Notes under the pieces: model-generated | The model's database searches: none | Seen by the model: the letters and a program-made list of their open reading frames with translations, nothing else | What the model was told of the DNA's origin: nothing | Source: Mesocentrotus franciscanus | Taxonomy: Eukaryota; Echinodermata; Echinoidea; Camarodonta; Strongylocentrotidae | Direction of reading: 5' to 3' | NCBI GenBank assembly: GCA_037976565.1 | Contig: CP137684.1 | Span: forward strand, 21,514,259-21,578,258 | Length of the DNA: 64,000 nt | Shown here: positions 42,801 through 45,005 of the stretch, piece after piece | Numbering within the stretch: the stretch's first letter is position 1 | Layout of the letters: each line of letters begins with the position of its first letter | Translations under genes and position numbers: made by a program

Positions 42801-44291
42801 AAGACCACCTCCCTATAAAGATCGCATTTCTTGTCTCCCTTGAGAGGTCTTTATAAACAGGGTTCGCTGTATTAGCAAACATATTTGTAAAATCACTCTC
42901 CAAAATGTATGAAACAGGAAAATATGTTTAGAGCTAAAGAACATGAGGGAAAAAATGATTTTCTTATCAAGGCACGTACATTAACAATTAAAATCCCAGA
43001 GCATGCATACAGTGTACATACAAACATGTACATATACGCTGACTAATCTAACAAGTAAGTTTAACCCACCAGCATTATTCAAACGTGTAATATCTACTTA
43101 CAGAACTAGTATTTGAAGCTATTGTTATGAATTTACGAGCAACAAATCCCAGGCATACATGTGGGAGCTATTTTTTTTTTTTGGGGTTGATTGAGCTCCT
43201 TTAATTTTCTGCTTGTTTTCTGAATGTGCCACATTCTGTCAGTACATCAGGGAGGTGCCAGTGTTCAGCGTCATGGCTTACATTGGGATCGAAGCTGATT
43301 CAAAACATCAGCTTCTACATGTAATACTACTTCTATAAATAGATATTACACGTTTGAATATGCTGGTGGGTTAGAAATAATTGTGAGATTAGTCATCGCT
43401 TGCAATGAACAAACTTACAATTTAATAATTATAATAATTAGATAAATTTATATAGCACAGCTACTAGATAAATATACTCTACTGCGCTGTGAAAACATAA
43501 CCCCTAACAGTGCTACTTTACTTTACATAAACACAATAAAAATTTAAACTTATTCAAATGTTCCTGAAAACAAGTGCGTCTTCAACAAAACTTTGAAGAC
43601 AGGAACAGATGAGGCTTTTCTTATGTCTAGTGGTACATTGTAAATTATTCCAAAGTTTTGGAGCAGCACAAGTGAAAGCGCAATCTCCAAGAGTTACTGT
43701 AAATTGTGTTTTTGTGTTAGGTAGCTTGAGAACCAGCTTGTACTGTGTACTTTGCAAGTTATGTGCGTATGGATGTGATTTGAAAGATAATAATTCAGAC
43801 AAATAATTTGGGGCTTGACCATTCAATGCTTTGTAAATAAGCAAATATATTTTGAATGCTATTAATTAAAGAGGTAAAGTTTCATATAATTATAATAAAT
43901 TATTTGTACTGCAGGGATGCTCTTTTATCTATGAATTGTTTGGAGATGTGGAAATGAAATGCTGGAATGAGTGATTGAGGAACAGGTCAGTCAACAAGTT
44001 ATTATTCATTCTAGCATGAGTACATGTAGATTTGTCACGATGAGAATATGACAAATTCCAACCTCAAAAAGGTAGACCCACGATAGGGATAAAATATCAA
44101 CAGCCCCTCCTCCCTTGAATGTAACCACACCAAGAAAGATAATTTTACTAGAAATTTACAATGAGAAACGGAAGACGGAAGAGTGGAGATGTTGCACATG
44201 ACATTGATTCCTACTCACCTGGGCCTGGGGCAACTAAGGCATGACTCTTTGATCGCCCTCTTGGTTTGCCTTCTATCTTGAGCCGTTGCAT
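706..44291 (-). CDS. OSBPL8: ORP5/ORP8-type oxysterol-binding protein-related protein (20 spliced coding exons)
   Basis: Orthologues are ER-anchored proteins at ER-plasma membrane contacts that exchange phosphatidylserine for PI4P. The spliced reading is 824 codons, against 847-889 in human OSBPL8. Seen in order: a basic stretch (about residues 85-100), a PH domain (about 112-228, including VRGSLKGWTKLWCVLKPG and CWMDALELAL), an acidic linker (about 262-315), and the lipid-exchange domain (from about 320) with the signature EQVSHHPP at 434-441, whose paired histidines contact PI4P in the family. A polar C-terminal region follows. Coding segments are 44219-44291, 34861-34943, 20976-21071, 19639-19740, 17110-17190, 14297-14419, 12985-13210, 12254-12414, 10803-10981, 10191-10272, 9693-9791, 8705-8900, 7889-7986, 6891-6980, 5711-5746, 4408-4508, 3528-3713, 2743-2896, 2083-2218 and 706-878. 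All phases agree. The start ATG has an in-frame upstream TGA. The tail anchor is out of frame in the last exon. The N-terminal exons are the least certain part. Confidence 0.9.
1690..1985 (+). repeat. SINE 3' part in intron 19
   Basis: Sequence from about 1790 (TGGCCACGATACTGTGGTTG) through the 'CACCTGGCCGGAATACTC' block to AAAGCGCTTAGAAACA and an ATT-rich tail. The same blocks in the same order occur at 11290-11645, marking a dispersed tRNA-derived SINE family. Short open frames here are incidental. Confidence 0.6.
2083..2218 (-). CDS. OSBPL8: ORP8-like exon 19: basic and acidic C-terminal linker
   Basis: 136 nt, phase 0 in and 1 out. RNASLKHARNKKKQGRARIG, then SGSPDPASGESEDSYVEHSD. Low-complexity linker with position and phase as in vertebrate ORP8. 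Acceptor TTCCAG|CG and donor TGAAG|GTAAGT. Confidence 0.88.
2482..2520. repeat. MITE remnant (one arm)
   Basis: AACAAGTTTTATGAAACAGG and its flank match one terminal arm of the palindromic element at 23395-23547. Only a solo end is present. Confidence 0.5.
2743..2896 (-). CDS. OSBPL8: ORP8-like exon 18
   Basis: 154 nt, phase 2 in and 0 out. DTRPWDILNDIEQFELDGVI, then QTRTRHRTQIVR...NGPTEQRLK. Vertebrate ORP8 has T-R-P-W-D-P-L-N-D at the same point. The basic tail leads toward the membrane anchor region. Confidence 0.95.
3020..3250 (-). repeat. MITE copy related to 34449-34689
   Basis: Intron 17 sequence around 3110-3190 (GAGAATGTGACGTATTAAGG, AAGGCCCTAGTTCAACCAGT) is the reverse complement of 34500-34600. 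It is diverged; one terminal arm near 3022-3055 (AAATTATTCATATGCTTACC) is recognisable. Confidence 0.6.
3528..3713 (-). CDS. OSBPL8: ORP8-like exon 17: end of ORD
   Basis: 186 nt, phase 2 in and 2 out. LWSHVTAALSKGDVHDATKE, then KFILEEQQRNGHKERK and WVPKLFERDDITGDWIYKHM. The E-E-Q-Q-R and W-x-P-K-L-F patterns are typical of the ORD C-terminal helix and last strand. Acceptor TTCAG|GT and donor ATGGA|GTGAGT. Confidence 0.94.
4408..4508 (-). CDS. OSBPL8: ORP8-like exon 16
   Basis: 101 nt, phase 0 in and 2 out. NSELFWAVTSEVKNSRLQRS, then TVMFDEQAENESE. It aligns with N-S-E-V-F-W...R-H-T-V-K-F-E-E-Q of vertebrate ORP8. Splice sites are TTCAG|AA and GAAAG|GTGGGC. Confidence 0.92.
4824..5114. repeat. 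Palindromic MITE, 'GGGTGTTTCACAAAG' family, copy 1
   Basis: Starts GGGGGTGTTTCACAAAGACT and ends in its inverse CTTTGTGAAACACCCCCC. Inner arms (TTGGACTTAACTATG / CATACTTAAGTCCAAC) also pair. It lies in intron 15. Other copies are at 9392-9667 and 61074-61390. The 116-aa open frame here is an artefact. Confidence 0.8.
5711..5746 (-). CDS. OSBPL8: ORP8-like exon 15 (36-nt microexon)
   Basis: 12 codons, phase 0/0: DEEVYIKDKRTE, corresponding to the D-S-E-V-F-I-T-D-K-K-T-D stretch of vertebrate ORP8. Good acceptor CTGCCAG|GA and donor ACAGAG|GTAAGT. Without it the ORD would lose one strand while keeping frame, so skipping would be frame-neutral. Confidence 0.9.
6591..6858. repeat. Fold-back repeat in intron 14
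   Basis: ACCATTTTCGTCATGTAAT at the left pairs with ATTACATTACGAAAATGGT at the right. The centre is itself palindromic (GGTAGGACATACATT / GGCTTGTCCTACC). It ends about 30 bases from exon 14. Related sequence occurs near 8097-8355 and 62290-62545. Confidence 0.65.
6891..6980 (-). CDS. OSBPL8: ORP8-like exon 14
   Basis: 30 codons, phase 0/0: PFLGGSDSSNQITGKIKFGK, then ETLATLSGKW. The same segment in vertebrate ORP8 reads P-F-L-G-S-S-D with G-K-L-K-L-G-K-E. Acceptor GTGCAG|CC and donor AAATGG|GTGAGT. Confidence 0.95.
7425..7640 (+). repeat. tRNA-derived SINE (partial)
   Basis: Begins with a B-box-like GGGTTCGAATCCC, then the conserved body GGCAAGACATTAATCTACAT, AAATGGGTACCTGGCAGGAA, and the block ending CTTGGAGCACCAAGAGTATA. 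The same body is at 33655-33840 and, reversed, at 50770-51300. Confidence 0.7.
7889..7986 (-). CDS. OSBPL8: ORP8-like exon 13
   Basis: 98 nt, phase 1 in and 0 out. Reads ILYGTLTMEYGGKVTLECEK, then TGYRTEIEFKLK, matching the ORD beta-barrel of vertebrate ORP8. Confidence 0.97.
8097..8355. repeat. Fold-back repeat related to 6591-6858
   Basis: CATTCACCTGGTATGAAT at the left pairs with ATTCATACCAGGTGAATG at the right. The centre (TTGTTGCTAGGTCAGGC...GGCTTGCCAGCCC) resembles the centre of the intron 14 copy. Located in intron 12. Confidence 0.6.
8395..8520 (+). repeat. SINE-like fragment, second family
   Basis: CCCGTTCGAAACC (B-box-like) followed by AAGGCATTAATCCTCATTAC and AAGTCCCTCAGACAGGACTT. 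The same order appears at 44831-45005. Confidence 0.5.
8705..8900 (-). CDS. OSBPL8: ORP8-like exon 12: ORD signature
   Basis: 196 nt, phase 0 in and 1 out. Opens VSHHPPVTAFYITNRKEGFC, completing EQVSHHPP, then GSILAKSKFYGNSV and GRGEDYLITMPYANCKG. The two histidines are PI4P head-group ligands in characterised ORPs. Splice sites are CATCAG|GT and GTAAAG|GTAAGA. Confidence 0.98.
9392..9667. repeat. Palindromic MITE, 'GGGTGTTTCACAAAG' family, copy 2
   Basis: GGGAGTGTTTCCACAAAGGC at the left and TTTGTGAAACACTCCCC at the right, with a body like copy 1 (ACTTAACTATGGCAGGCCAT, GACGTCCCTTGAGAGACC). It ends about 25 bases from exon 11, so it fills most of intron 11. Confidence 0.8.
9693..9791 (-). 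CDS. OSBPL8: ORP8-like exon 11: ORD core
   Basis: 33 codons, phase 0/0. GLKKPYNPIIGETFRCLWEH, then PKTKTRTFYISEQ. The K-P-x-N-P-I-x-G-E-T-F-R-C motif is a hallmark of all ORPs. The exon ends after E-Q of the EQVSHHPP signature, which the intron splits. Confidence 0.98.
9875..10182. repeat. GAA/GGA (coding strand TTC/TCC) microsatellite, most of intron 10
   Basis: Interrupted AAG/GAA triplets pass into a pure AGG run at about 10125-10175. On the gene's strand the 399-nt intron is almost all pyrimidine. The lysine/arginine/glutamate or proline/serine/leucine open frames here are low-complexity artefacts. Confidence 0.95.
10191..10272 (-). CDS. OSBPL8: ORP8-like exon 10
   Basis: 82 nt, phase 2 in and 0 out. 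Reads AVQEDDAFSRMKEVVRWYLS, then GFYKKPK, a conserved ORP helix. Of the two overlapping AG acceptors only TTATCAG|AG keeps phase. The donor AAG|GTATTT leads directly into a pyrimidine-rich microsatellite intron that stays open in frame. Confidence 0.94.
10325..10465. repeat. CAT-type imperfect microsatellite in intron 9
   Basis: Runs of CATCATCACCAT, then TCATGATCATGATCATGATC at about 10422-10446, a self-complementary stretch. No coding potential. Confidence 0.75.
10803..10981 (-). CDS. OSBPL8: ORP8-like exon 9: start of the lipid-exchange domain
   Basis: 179 nt, phase 0 in and 2 out. Contains SQTETLAEENKSLIWTLMKQ, VRPGMDLSRVVLPTFVLEPR and SFLDKLSDFYFHADIIA, almost identical to vertebrate ORP5/8. 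This forms the lid and first strands of the ORD. Acceptor TTCCAG|GA and donor GCCAG|GTGAGT. Confidence 0.97.
11138..11325. mobile_element. TTAA MITE, family 5, copy 1
   Basis: Flanked by TTAA at 11134-11137 and 11326-11329. It begins AGCGGGACTGCACTACTTGT and is about 188 bp. The inverted copy at 62778-62965 shares essentially the whole length (TATATAGCAAACAATGCCTA, AAGCGGTACCCGTTGGTCCC). Confidence 0.85.
11330..11645 (+). repeat. SINE with ATT-rich tail in intron 8
   Basis: tRNA-like head (ACTGGACTGGCGATGCG...GGATTAGATCCCC), body TCCACCCAGGTGTTAGGAG and ATGGCGCCTGGCTGGAATGC, then GTAGAGCGCTTAGAGATATT and an ATT-rich tail. Same family as 1690-1985. Confidence 0.7.
11930..12055 (+). mobile_element. 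Non-LTR retrotransposon (CR1/jockey-like) C-terminal fragment
   Basis: Frame from 11930 reads SSFSCNAPKLWNKLSLDIRK, then ASYLAVFKIL and a TAG at 12020. The A-P-K-L-W-N-x-L-x-x-x-I-R signature is typical of the end of LINE reverse transcriptase ORFs. A stop interrupts it before KNALVF. Dead fragment in intron 8. Confidence 0.75.
12254..12414 (-). CDS. OSBPL8: ORP8-like exon 8: acidic linker
   Basis: 161 nt, phase 1 in and 0 out. Reads GLDEDDLENEREKDNDSKSE, then SEVSELEELAPLEV...TTYVPVASEDLCL. It is acidic and serine-rich, as expected for the disordered linker between PH and lipid-exchange domains. Sequence similarity is limited, but composition, position and phase fit. Confidence 0.85.
12490..12965. 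repeat. CAT/CAC microsatellite filling intron 7
   Basis: About 475 bp of CAT, CAC and ATT triplets with internal higher-order repetition (the CACCAGTATCATCATTACCA block recurs). On the gene's strand it is GATGGT-like and begins about 20 nt after the exon 7 donor. The histidine-rich, serine/proline-rich and methionine-rich open frames are artefacts. Confidence 0.95.
12985..13210 (-). CDS. OSBPL8: ORP8-like exon 7: PH domain end and linker
   Basis: 226 nt, phase 0 in and 1 out. GPKGETMGSFTQPLPSSYLI and DGKCWMDALELALRCSS complete the PH domain with its C-terminal helix. The linker that follows holds DDSEIENKHFKHE. It is shorter than in vertebrates, where an extra serine-rich insert occurs. The following intron is nearly all CAT/CAC microsatellite and begins close to the donor. 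Confidence 0.96.
13211..14296. other. Intron 6, diverged internal repeats
   Basis: Contains a diverged direct repeat: CATGTGACCTTTGACA at about 13498 and 13659, with AAGGTCCCCAA...CATCTCTGACCCAAG at about 13532 and 13682, and a related block near 13395. The rest is unassigned. Confidence 0.5.
14297..14419 (-). CDS. OSBPL8: ORP8-like exon 6: PH domain
   Basis: 41 codons, phase 0/0. Reads HGQWVGTILLNNCELIERPS, then KKDGFCFKIYHPLDQSIWATR, aligning residue for residue with the middle of the vertebrate ORP8 PH domain. Splice sites are TGACAG|CA and ACCAGG|GTAAGT. Confidence 0.96.
15043..15798. repeat. 107-bp tandem repeat array, seven units (intron 5)
   Basis: The core CAGTCCTTCTATGGGTTAA recurs at 15064, 15176, 15283, 15390, 15497, 15604 and 15711. 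That is a period of 107 bp in every interval but the first (112, through a small insertion). Units are nearly identical and contain the near-palindrome ACATGTACAATGTACAGTGT. Low divergence implies recent expansion or gene conversion. Confidence 0.97.
16132..16493. mobile_element. TTAA MITE, family 4, copy 1
   Basis: TTAA at 16128-16131, then AGGGACTGGGTAACTTTGTC; it ends GATTTAACATTG...GCCT before a TTAA at 16494-16497 shared with the next element. Near-identical copy at 58835-59200 (TCTCAGATTCTGAAACAAAA, AACACGTAGGGCC). Confidence 0.85.
16498..16912. mobile_element. TTAA MITE, family 3, copy 1
   Basis: Starts AGGAGAAGTCCACCCTAGCT after TTAA 16494-16497 and ends with the inverse arm ATCAGGGTGTACTTCCCCT followed by a decayed TTGA. 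Subterminal blocks (TTGAGCGAATTTTATACTCC / TCTAATCGAATTTTGCTTAA) also pair. Other copies at 26896, 37860, 38418 and 62970. Confidence 0.85.
17110..17190 (-). CDS. OSBPL8: ORP8-like exon 5: PH domain
   Basis: 27 codons, phase 0/0: VRGSLKGWTKLWCVLKPG, then LLVIYKSPK. This is the PH beta1-beta3 region with the classic W-x-K-x-W-C-V-L pattern. Acceptor ATCTAG|GT and donor CCCAAG|GTAAGA. Confidence 0.96.
17329..17679. mobile_element. TTAA fold-back MITE, family 1, copy 1 (intron 4)
   Basis: 351-bp near-complete palindrome between TTAA at 17325-17328 and 17680-17683. Begins AGCCCCTCTAAAGTGTTGGG and ends with the inverse. Long inner arms (GATAAAAGAATACGTAATTT / TTTTGTATTCTTTTATCAAT) would fold into one hairpin. 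Copies at 19277-19585 and 36669-37014. Confidence 0.92.
17890..18000 (-). repeat. LINE/SINE 3' tail remnant with AAT microsatellite
   Basis: A T10G7 run, then AAT/GAT triplets and AACATTTATAAAGCACTTAA. On the minus strand this is the common 'AAGTGCTTTATAAATGTT...ATT' end of LINE- or SINE-type repeats. Confidence 0.45.
18001..19276. other. Intron 4, unassigned sequence
   Basis: No coding exon, RNA gene or intact element recognised. A GA dinucleotide run lies at about 18878-18901 inside a purine-rich stretch (18835-18990). Confidence 0.4.
19277..19585. mobile_element. TTAA fold-back MITE, family 1, copy 2 (intron 4)
   Basis: 309 bp between TTAA at 19273-19276 and 19586-19589. Same ends as copy 1 (AGCCCCTTTTAAAGTGTTGG) but with an internal deletion and a C9 run at 19387-19395. 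It ends about 50 bases from exon 4. Confidence 0.88.
19639..19740 (-). CDS. OSBPL8: ORP8-like exon 4: basic segment and PH domain start
   Basis: 34 codons, phase 0/0. AQKKNYRREKKRVTKELLSA, then DPSIIVMADYMK, is nearly identical to vertebrate ORP8. The lysine/arginine-rich helix precedes the PH domain, whose first strand begins at IVMADYMK. Acceptor TTTCAG|GC and donor ATGAAG|GTAAGA. Confidence 0.95.
19741..20975. other. Intron 3, unassigned
   Basis: Includes a short stretch at about 20090-20260 similar to 7670-7835 (TAATTTATTTGATAATGTGT, CTCTACAATTTCTTTGACTT), so a diverged dispersed repeat is likely. Nothing else supported. Confidence 0.4.
20976..21071 (-). CDS. OSBPL8: ORP8-like exon 3
   Basis: Exactly 32 codons, phase 0 at both ends, reading SEGKLNSTGEYL...TPTKLSKRESLK. 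The ending matches the conserved S-K-L-T-K-K-E-S-L-K segment of vertebrate ORP8. Splice sites are ACAG|TC and CTTAAG|GTAAAA. A CATT microsatellite begins about 40 bases upstream of the acceptor. Confidence 0.88.
21111..21950. repeat. CATT tetranucleotide satellite, about 840 bp
   Basis: Dominated by CATT units, with interspersed CCATT and TTTGTC variants forming higher-order blocks, then GATT and AATT runs at 21865-21910. Starts about 40 bp upstream of exon 3's acceptor. It produces a 233-codon S-F-I-H repeat frame on the plus strand that is an artefact. Confidence 0.97.
21951..23394. other. Intron 2, unassigned segment
   Basis: No exon or intact element recognised. AT-rich, with only short open frames. 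Confidence 0.35.
23395..23547. mobile_element. Short palindromic MITE
   Basis: Left arm CTGTTTCATAAAACTTGTTA and right arm TAACAAGTTTTATGAAACAG are exact inverses; outer GGGCCC flanks both sides. The inner region includes a conserved TTTGATTGGCTAAGAGCAAA. A solo arm is at 2482-2520. Confidence 0.85.
24315..24662. repeat. ATT/ATC microsatellite in intron 2
   Basis: About 350 bp of TTATCA and TTATTA triplets. All open frames over it (poly-I, LSLS, YHYH, DNND) are low complexity and not genes. Confidence 0.97.
25546..25672. repeat. Short tandem repeat, 15-16-bp 'GAAACATTGTATGAA' units
   Basis: Nine imperfect units such as AGAAACATTGTATGAAG and AGAATCGTTGTATGAAG. Similar isolated sequence occurs at about 23320, 45905 and 46740, so the unit probably derives from a dispersed element's end. 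Confidence 0.8.
26058..26313. repeat. 87-bp tandem repeat, three units
   Basis: The block AAGAAGGGGGAAGGGGCACA recurs at 26061, 26148 and 26235 (period 87), followed each time by CTAAGGATTAATCTCCTTCT and CACAGAAGTGGGAGTG. Units are almost identical. Because 87 is a multiple of three, both strands stay open through it; no gene is implied. Confidence 0.95.
26896..27496. mobile_element. TTAA MITE, family 3, copy 2 (with internal insertion)
   Basis: Begins AGGGGAAGACCACCCTAATA after TTGA at 26892-26895 and ends ATTAGGATGGACTTCCTCT before TTAA 27497-27500. About 600 bp, longer than most family members. It holds a perfect 24-bp hairpin at 27052-27109. Confidence 0.8.
27690..27720. repeat. CA dinucleotide run
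   Basis: CACACACACACACACACACA at about 27694-27714. Simple repeat only. Confidence 0.9.
28462..28557 (+). promoter_or_regulatory. Promoter-like motif cluster carried by the Mutator-like element
   Basis: Within 100 bp: CCAATCAG (28462-28469), TATAAAT (28512-28518), CACGTGAC (28519-28526), TTACGTCA (28528-28535, CRE-like) and AAGATGGCGG (28548-28557, YY1-like, containing the ATG at 28551). The order and spacing resemble a compact promoter plus translation start. Near the other end, on the minus strand, CGACCAATCAG and CAAAATGGCGG also occur. Functionality is inferred only. Confidence 0.45.
28616..28938 (+). pseudogene. RecQ-like helicase fragment inside the Mutator-like element
   Basis: The open frame after a TAG at 28613-28615 contains FRELQESAIRSVIEAGRDIF, then VALPTGFGKSAIYQAIP. 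This has the RecQ motif 0 pattern (F-R-x-x-Q-x-x-A-I) and a Walker A/motif I G-F-G-K-S at about 28715-28729. The remaining helicase motifs are absent; sequence after about 28760 does not look like the family. A separate ATG frame at 28551 (MAGSSCDDDLLRKFIICGQQ) stops before it, so a frameshift or lost intron may separate start and motif. It is a gene fragment, not a working helicase. Confidence 0.75.
29685..29961. repeat. Tandem duplication, about 140-bp unit, two copies
   Basis: ACAATGTCAAGGCAATCACT through GCATAAGCAGAGTTGAAGT and GGGTCCC occurs twice (29685-29824 and 29827-29961) with a few substitutions and a small deletion in the second copy. Confidence 0.9.
29962..31885. other. Intron 2, unassigned segment
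   Basis: No exon recognised. Contains a TTTC/GATT microsatellite at about 30868-30918 and otherwise AT-rich unique-looking sequence. Confidence 0.35.
31900..32010. repeat. Diverged Tigger-like MITE fragment
   Basis: TAGCGACCACCTGTATAGAA, GAAACGATGTTTCCCAATAT and GATATAAAGACCATCCCTTA follow the order seen in the copies at 42679-42869 and about 57255-57560. Ends are decayed. Confidence 0.5.
32408..32804. mobile_element. TTAA MITE, family 2, copy 1
   Basis: 397 bp between TTAA at 32404-32407 and 32805-32808. Starts AGGTAAAGACCAGTTTTGG and ends with the inverse CCAGAACTGGTCTTTATCT. Copy 2 (39871-40873) is inverted and carries a nested insertion. Confidence 0.92.
33002..33091. repeat. Left copy of about 95-bp duplication flanking a fold-back element
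   Basis: GGATATGAGGCAGGATAGAG through TAGGGGAAATTACA matches 33484-33584 with scattered substitutions and two small indels. The two copies bracket the fold-back element at 33092-33483. Confidence 0.85.
33092..33483. mobile_element. Fold-back element of degenerate 'GACCAAATGG' units, copy A
   Basis: Terminal arms GGTTTATTGCCATTTGGTCT and its inverse ending GGCAATAAACC. The left half is a run of TTTGGTCTAATnnnCA-type units and the right half is their inverse, ATTAGACCAAATGn, with a centre of AATAATCATCAAATAATTA. No coding capacity. Related copies are 36155-36439 and about 48750-50044. Confidence 0.85.
33484..33584. repeat. Right copy of about 95-bp flanking duplication
   Basis: Partner of 33002-33091; it ends in the same GGGGAAATTACA, which on the left abuts the element's first base. 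Confidence 0.85.
33655..33845 (+). repeat. tRNA-derived SINE (head and 5' body)
   Basis: Head TGCCGTGGTCAAGTGGCTAA (A-box-like) and GGGTTTGAATCCC (B box), then TTTGGCAAGACATTAATCTA and CCACCCAGGTGAGGTAAATG. The 3' half is missing after about 33845. Confidence 0.8.
34449..34689. mobile_element. MITE with 30-bp terminal inverted repeats and TA ends
   Basis: TACACTTAACAACTAAATTA at the left and TAATTTAGTTGTTAAGTGTA at the right are exact inverses, extending through CATACCC. A diverged copy lies at about 3020-3250. TA ends suggest a Tc1/mariner-type origin (inference). Confidence 0.85.
34861..34943 (-). CDS. OSBPL8: ORP8-like exon 2
   Basis: Acceptor ...TATACAG|GG and donor AGTAGG|GTGAGT. In the phase set by exon 1 it reads QGAEDQDEFFTRELLRASTK and onwards with no stop; one alternative frame hits an immediate TGA. 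Weakly conserved N-terminal region. It could be an alternative exon. Confidence 0.6.
34944..36146. other. Intron 1, 5' unassigned part
   Basis: CT-rich stretch at about 35518-35640 and a C10 run with CTCC repeats at 36086-36120. No exon or element recognised otherwise. Confidence 0.4.
36155..36439. mobile_element. Fold-back 'GACCAAATGG' element, copy B, with 8-bp target duplication
   Basis: Perfect 8-bp duplication TAATTACG at 36147-36154 and 36440-36447. The element runs from GGTCTAATAATCATTTAATC to ...CCAAATGGCAATTCACC. It keeps only a short left arm, then a series of ATTAGACCAAATGn units. It fixes the true element ends as GG...CC. Confidence 0.88.
36669..37014. mobile_element. TTAA fold-back MITE, family 1, copy 3
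   Basis: 346 bp between TTAA at 36665-36668 and 37015-37018; AGCCCCTCTAAAGTGTTAGG to GGGGCT, with the same long inner hairpin as the copy at 17329-17679. Confidence 0.92.
37020..37855. other. Intron 1, unassigned segment
   Basis: AT-rich, no exon, no element recognised. Confidence 0.35.
37860..38413. mobile_element. TTAA MITE, family 3, copy 3
   Basis: Starts AGGGCAAGTCCACACTGCTA after TTAA 37856-37859 and ends TATCAGGATGAACTTCACA at TTAA 38414-38417, which it shares with copy 4. Confidence 0.8.
38418..38637. mobile_element. TTAA MITE, family 3, copy 4 (short form)
   Basis: 220 bp from AGGGGAAGTTCATCCTGATA to TATCAGGGTGGACTTCCCCT, between TTAA 38414-38417 and 38638-38641. Clean terminal inverted repeats with paired subterminal blocks (TGTGAAAGTTTGAACAATAT / TTTTGCTCAAACTTTCACTG). 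Confidence 0.92.
39193..39722. mobile_element. TTAA MITE, family 6
   Basis: AGATACTATGTCCCTTTTGC at the left and TTTGCAGG-like inverse GGGACATAGTACCT at the right, between TTAA 39189-39192 and 39723-39726. About 530 bp, single copy in the window. Confidence 0.75.
39871..40873. mobile_element. TTAA MITE, family 2, copy 2 (split by a hAT-like insertion)
   Basis: Inverted relative to 32408-32804. Starts AGATAAAGACCAGTTCTGG after TTAA 39867-39870 and ends GGCCTTTACCT before TTAA 40874-40877. Removing 40046-40652 and one 8-bp duplication leaves about 388 bp, close to the 397 bp of copy 1. Confidence 0.92.
40046..40652. mobile_element. hAT-like nonautonomous element nested in a TTAA MITE
   Basis: 607 bp between perfect 8-bp duplications GTACACAG (40038-40045 and 40653-40660). 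Ends are TAGGGCTGTG and the inverse CGCAGCCTTA. The interior has subterminal CGAATACTCG and TACTCGAGTA motifs in both orientations (about 40075-40130 and 40565-40645), a GAATTTTTT tract and an A18 run. The uninterrupted family 2 copy at 32408 shows the empty site. Confidence 0.92.
41018..41101. mobile_element. Tigger/pogo-like short MITE
   Basis: 84 bp flanked by TA (41016-41017 and 41102-41103). CAGTGGAACCTCATTATAAA at the left and TTATAAAGAGGTTCCACCG at the right are inverses, a typical pogo/Tigger end. Confidence 0.8.
41112..41525. other. Intron 1, unassigned segment
   Basis: No exon or element recognised. A C11 run lies at about 41481-41492. Confidence 0.35.
41530..41820. mobile_element. 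Palindromic MITE, 'GGCAGAAGGGCGTTAGC' family
   Basis: Left GCCTGGCTGGCAGAAGGGCG continues TTAGC; right GCTAACGCCCTTCTGCCAGC continues CGGGC. 25-bp inverted repeat with one mismatch, about 291 bp overall. Fragments with the same core are at 85-175 and 58075-58165. No clear target duplication. Confidence 0.85.
41830..42675. other. Intron 1, unassigned segment
   Basis: No exon or recognisable element. AT-rich. Confidence 0.35.
42679..42869. mobile_element. Tigger-like MITE, longer form
   Basis: TA-flanked (42677-42678 and 42870-42871). CAGTGAAACCTGCTTTAAAG at the left, TTTATAAACAGGGTTCGCTG at the right, with internal TATAAAGACCACC units. Diverged relatives at about 31900-32010 and 57255-57600. 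Confidence 0.75.
43430..43860 (-). mobile_element. LINE (CR1/L2-like) 3' end with ORF2 C-terminal fragment
   Basis: The minus-strand frame 43554-43844 reads MLIYKALNGQAPNYLSELLS, later AFTCAAPKLWNNL and SCLQSFVEDALVF. Y-K-A-L-x-G-x-A-P-x-Y-L and A-A-P-K-L-W-N are signatures of the ORF2 end after the reverse transcriptase in CR1/jockey-like elements. Downstream is the common tail GCGCAGTAGAGTATATTTAT...GCTATATAAATT with an ATT-type end at 43430. 5'-truncated, non-functional copy in intron 1. Confidence 0.88.
44219..44291 (-). CDS. OSBPL8: ORP8-like exon 1 (start codon)
   Basis: The ATG at 44289-44291 opens MQRLKIEGKPRGRSKSHALV, with an in-frame TGA two codons upstream (44295-44297). The exon ends CCAG|GTGAG in phase 1, which joins exon 2 correctly. 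The N-terminus of this family is poorly conserved, so support is from the splice site, phase and upstream stop rather than similarity. Further 5' non-coding exons or alternative starts may exist upstream. Confidence 0.55.
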
Positions 44292-44600
44292 GCTTCACAA
44301 TGCACTTCAAGAACCCAGATGTAGGCTACATGCATGTACTGCTAACGAGTGCTAATTCCAAATTAATCAAACAGCCCAATACTAGTGCATGCAGCTTCAA
44401 TGTAGTCTGCAAGTACAGACTCTAGTTCCATCAAGCCTCGAGCAAAGCCTAGCACTGTCAGTCTCTGTCTACATGTCAGGAGCAGCTCTGGTACAGTGTC
44501 TATTGAGTGCAGTAGACTGTGGAGTCTGTATAGTCTGGCAGTTCAGACACTTTGTAACACACAACAACCAACAAGGGTTTGTGATTGCAGACTAGCTAGC
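44292..44600 (-). other. 5' flank or 5' UTR of the ORP8-like gene
   Basis: Immediately upstream of the start exon. The block 44405-44575 (AGTACAGACTCTAG..., AAAGCCTAGCACTGTCAGTC, GTCTGGCAGTTCAGAC) has a diverged copy at 62684-62777 continuing at 63516-63573. No TATA box in a convincing place; the transcription start cannot be placed. Confidence 0.4.
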
Positions 44601-44830
44601 GTCAATGATTCTCGTCACGTTCATCCACTGGTGACAAGTCAATATTCACCCTCCATTTCAACTGATCTGCATTCAAATGATCCAAATCAACTTGTAGTGT
44701 TTCAATTTAAATAATAAACACCAATTACTGATAACAGTCATTGCACTTGTTTTCCATTTCTTTATTCAACTGCACAGTCTGGTTTCTCGACAATGATTCA
44801 AGACAACAATTTCTCTCTAAATGCAAGAAG

Positions 44831-45005
44831 GCAGGATGGCCAAGTAGAAGAGAGGCCGTCTCATAACCGGGAAGTCACAGGGTTTGAAATCTGTTAAGGC
44901 ATTAATCCTCAATTAGGCCTGGGATACTGTCTATGACATTTCTCTGATTAGGCCTACCCAGTCCCTCGGATAGGACTTGAAGCTGTAGGATGACTGGTTG
45001 AATAT
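44831..45005 (+). repeat. SINE-like repeat, second family
   Basis: Head GGATGGCCAAGTAGAAGAGA (A-box-like) and CAGGGTTTGAAATC (B-box-like), then AAGGCATTAATCCTCAATTA and CAGTCCCTCGGATAGGACTT. Shares body with 8395-8520. Confidence 0.6.
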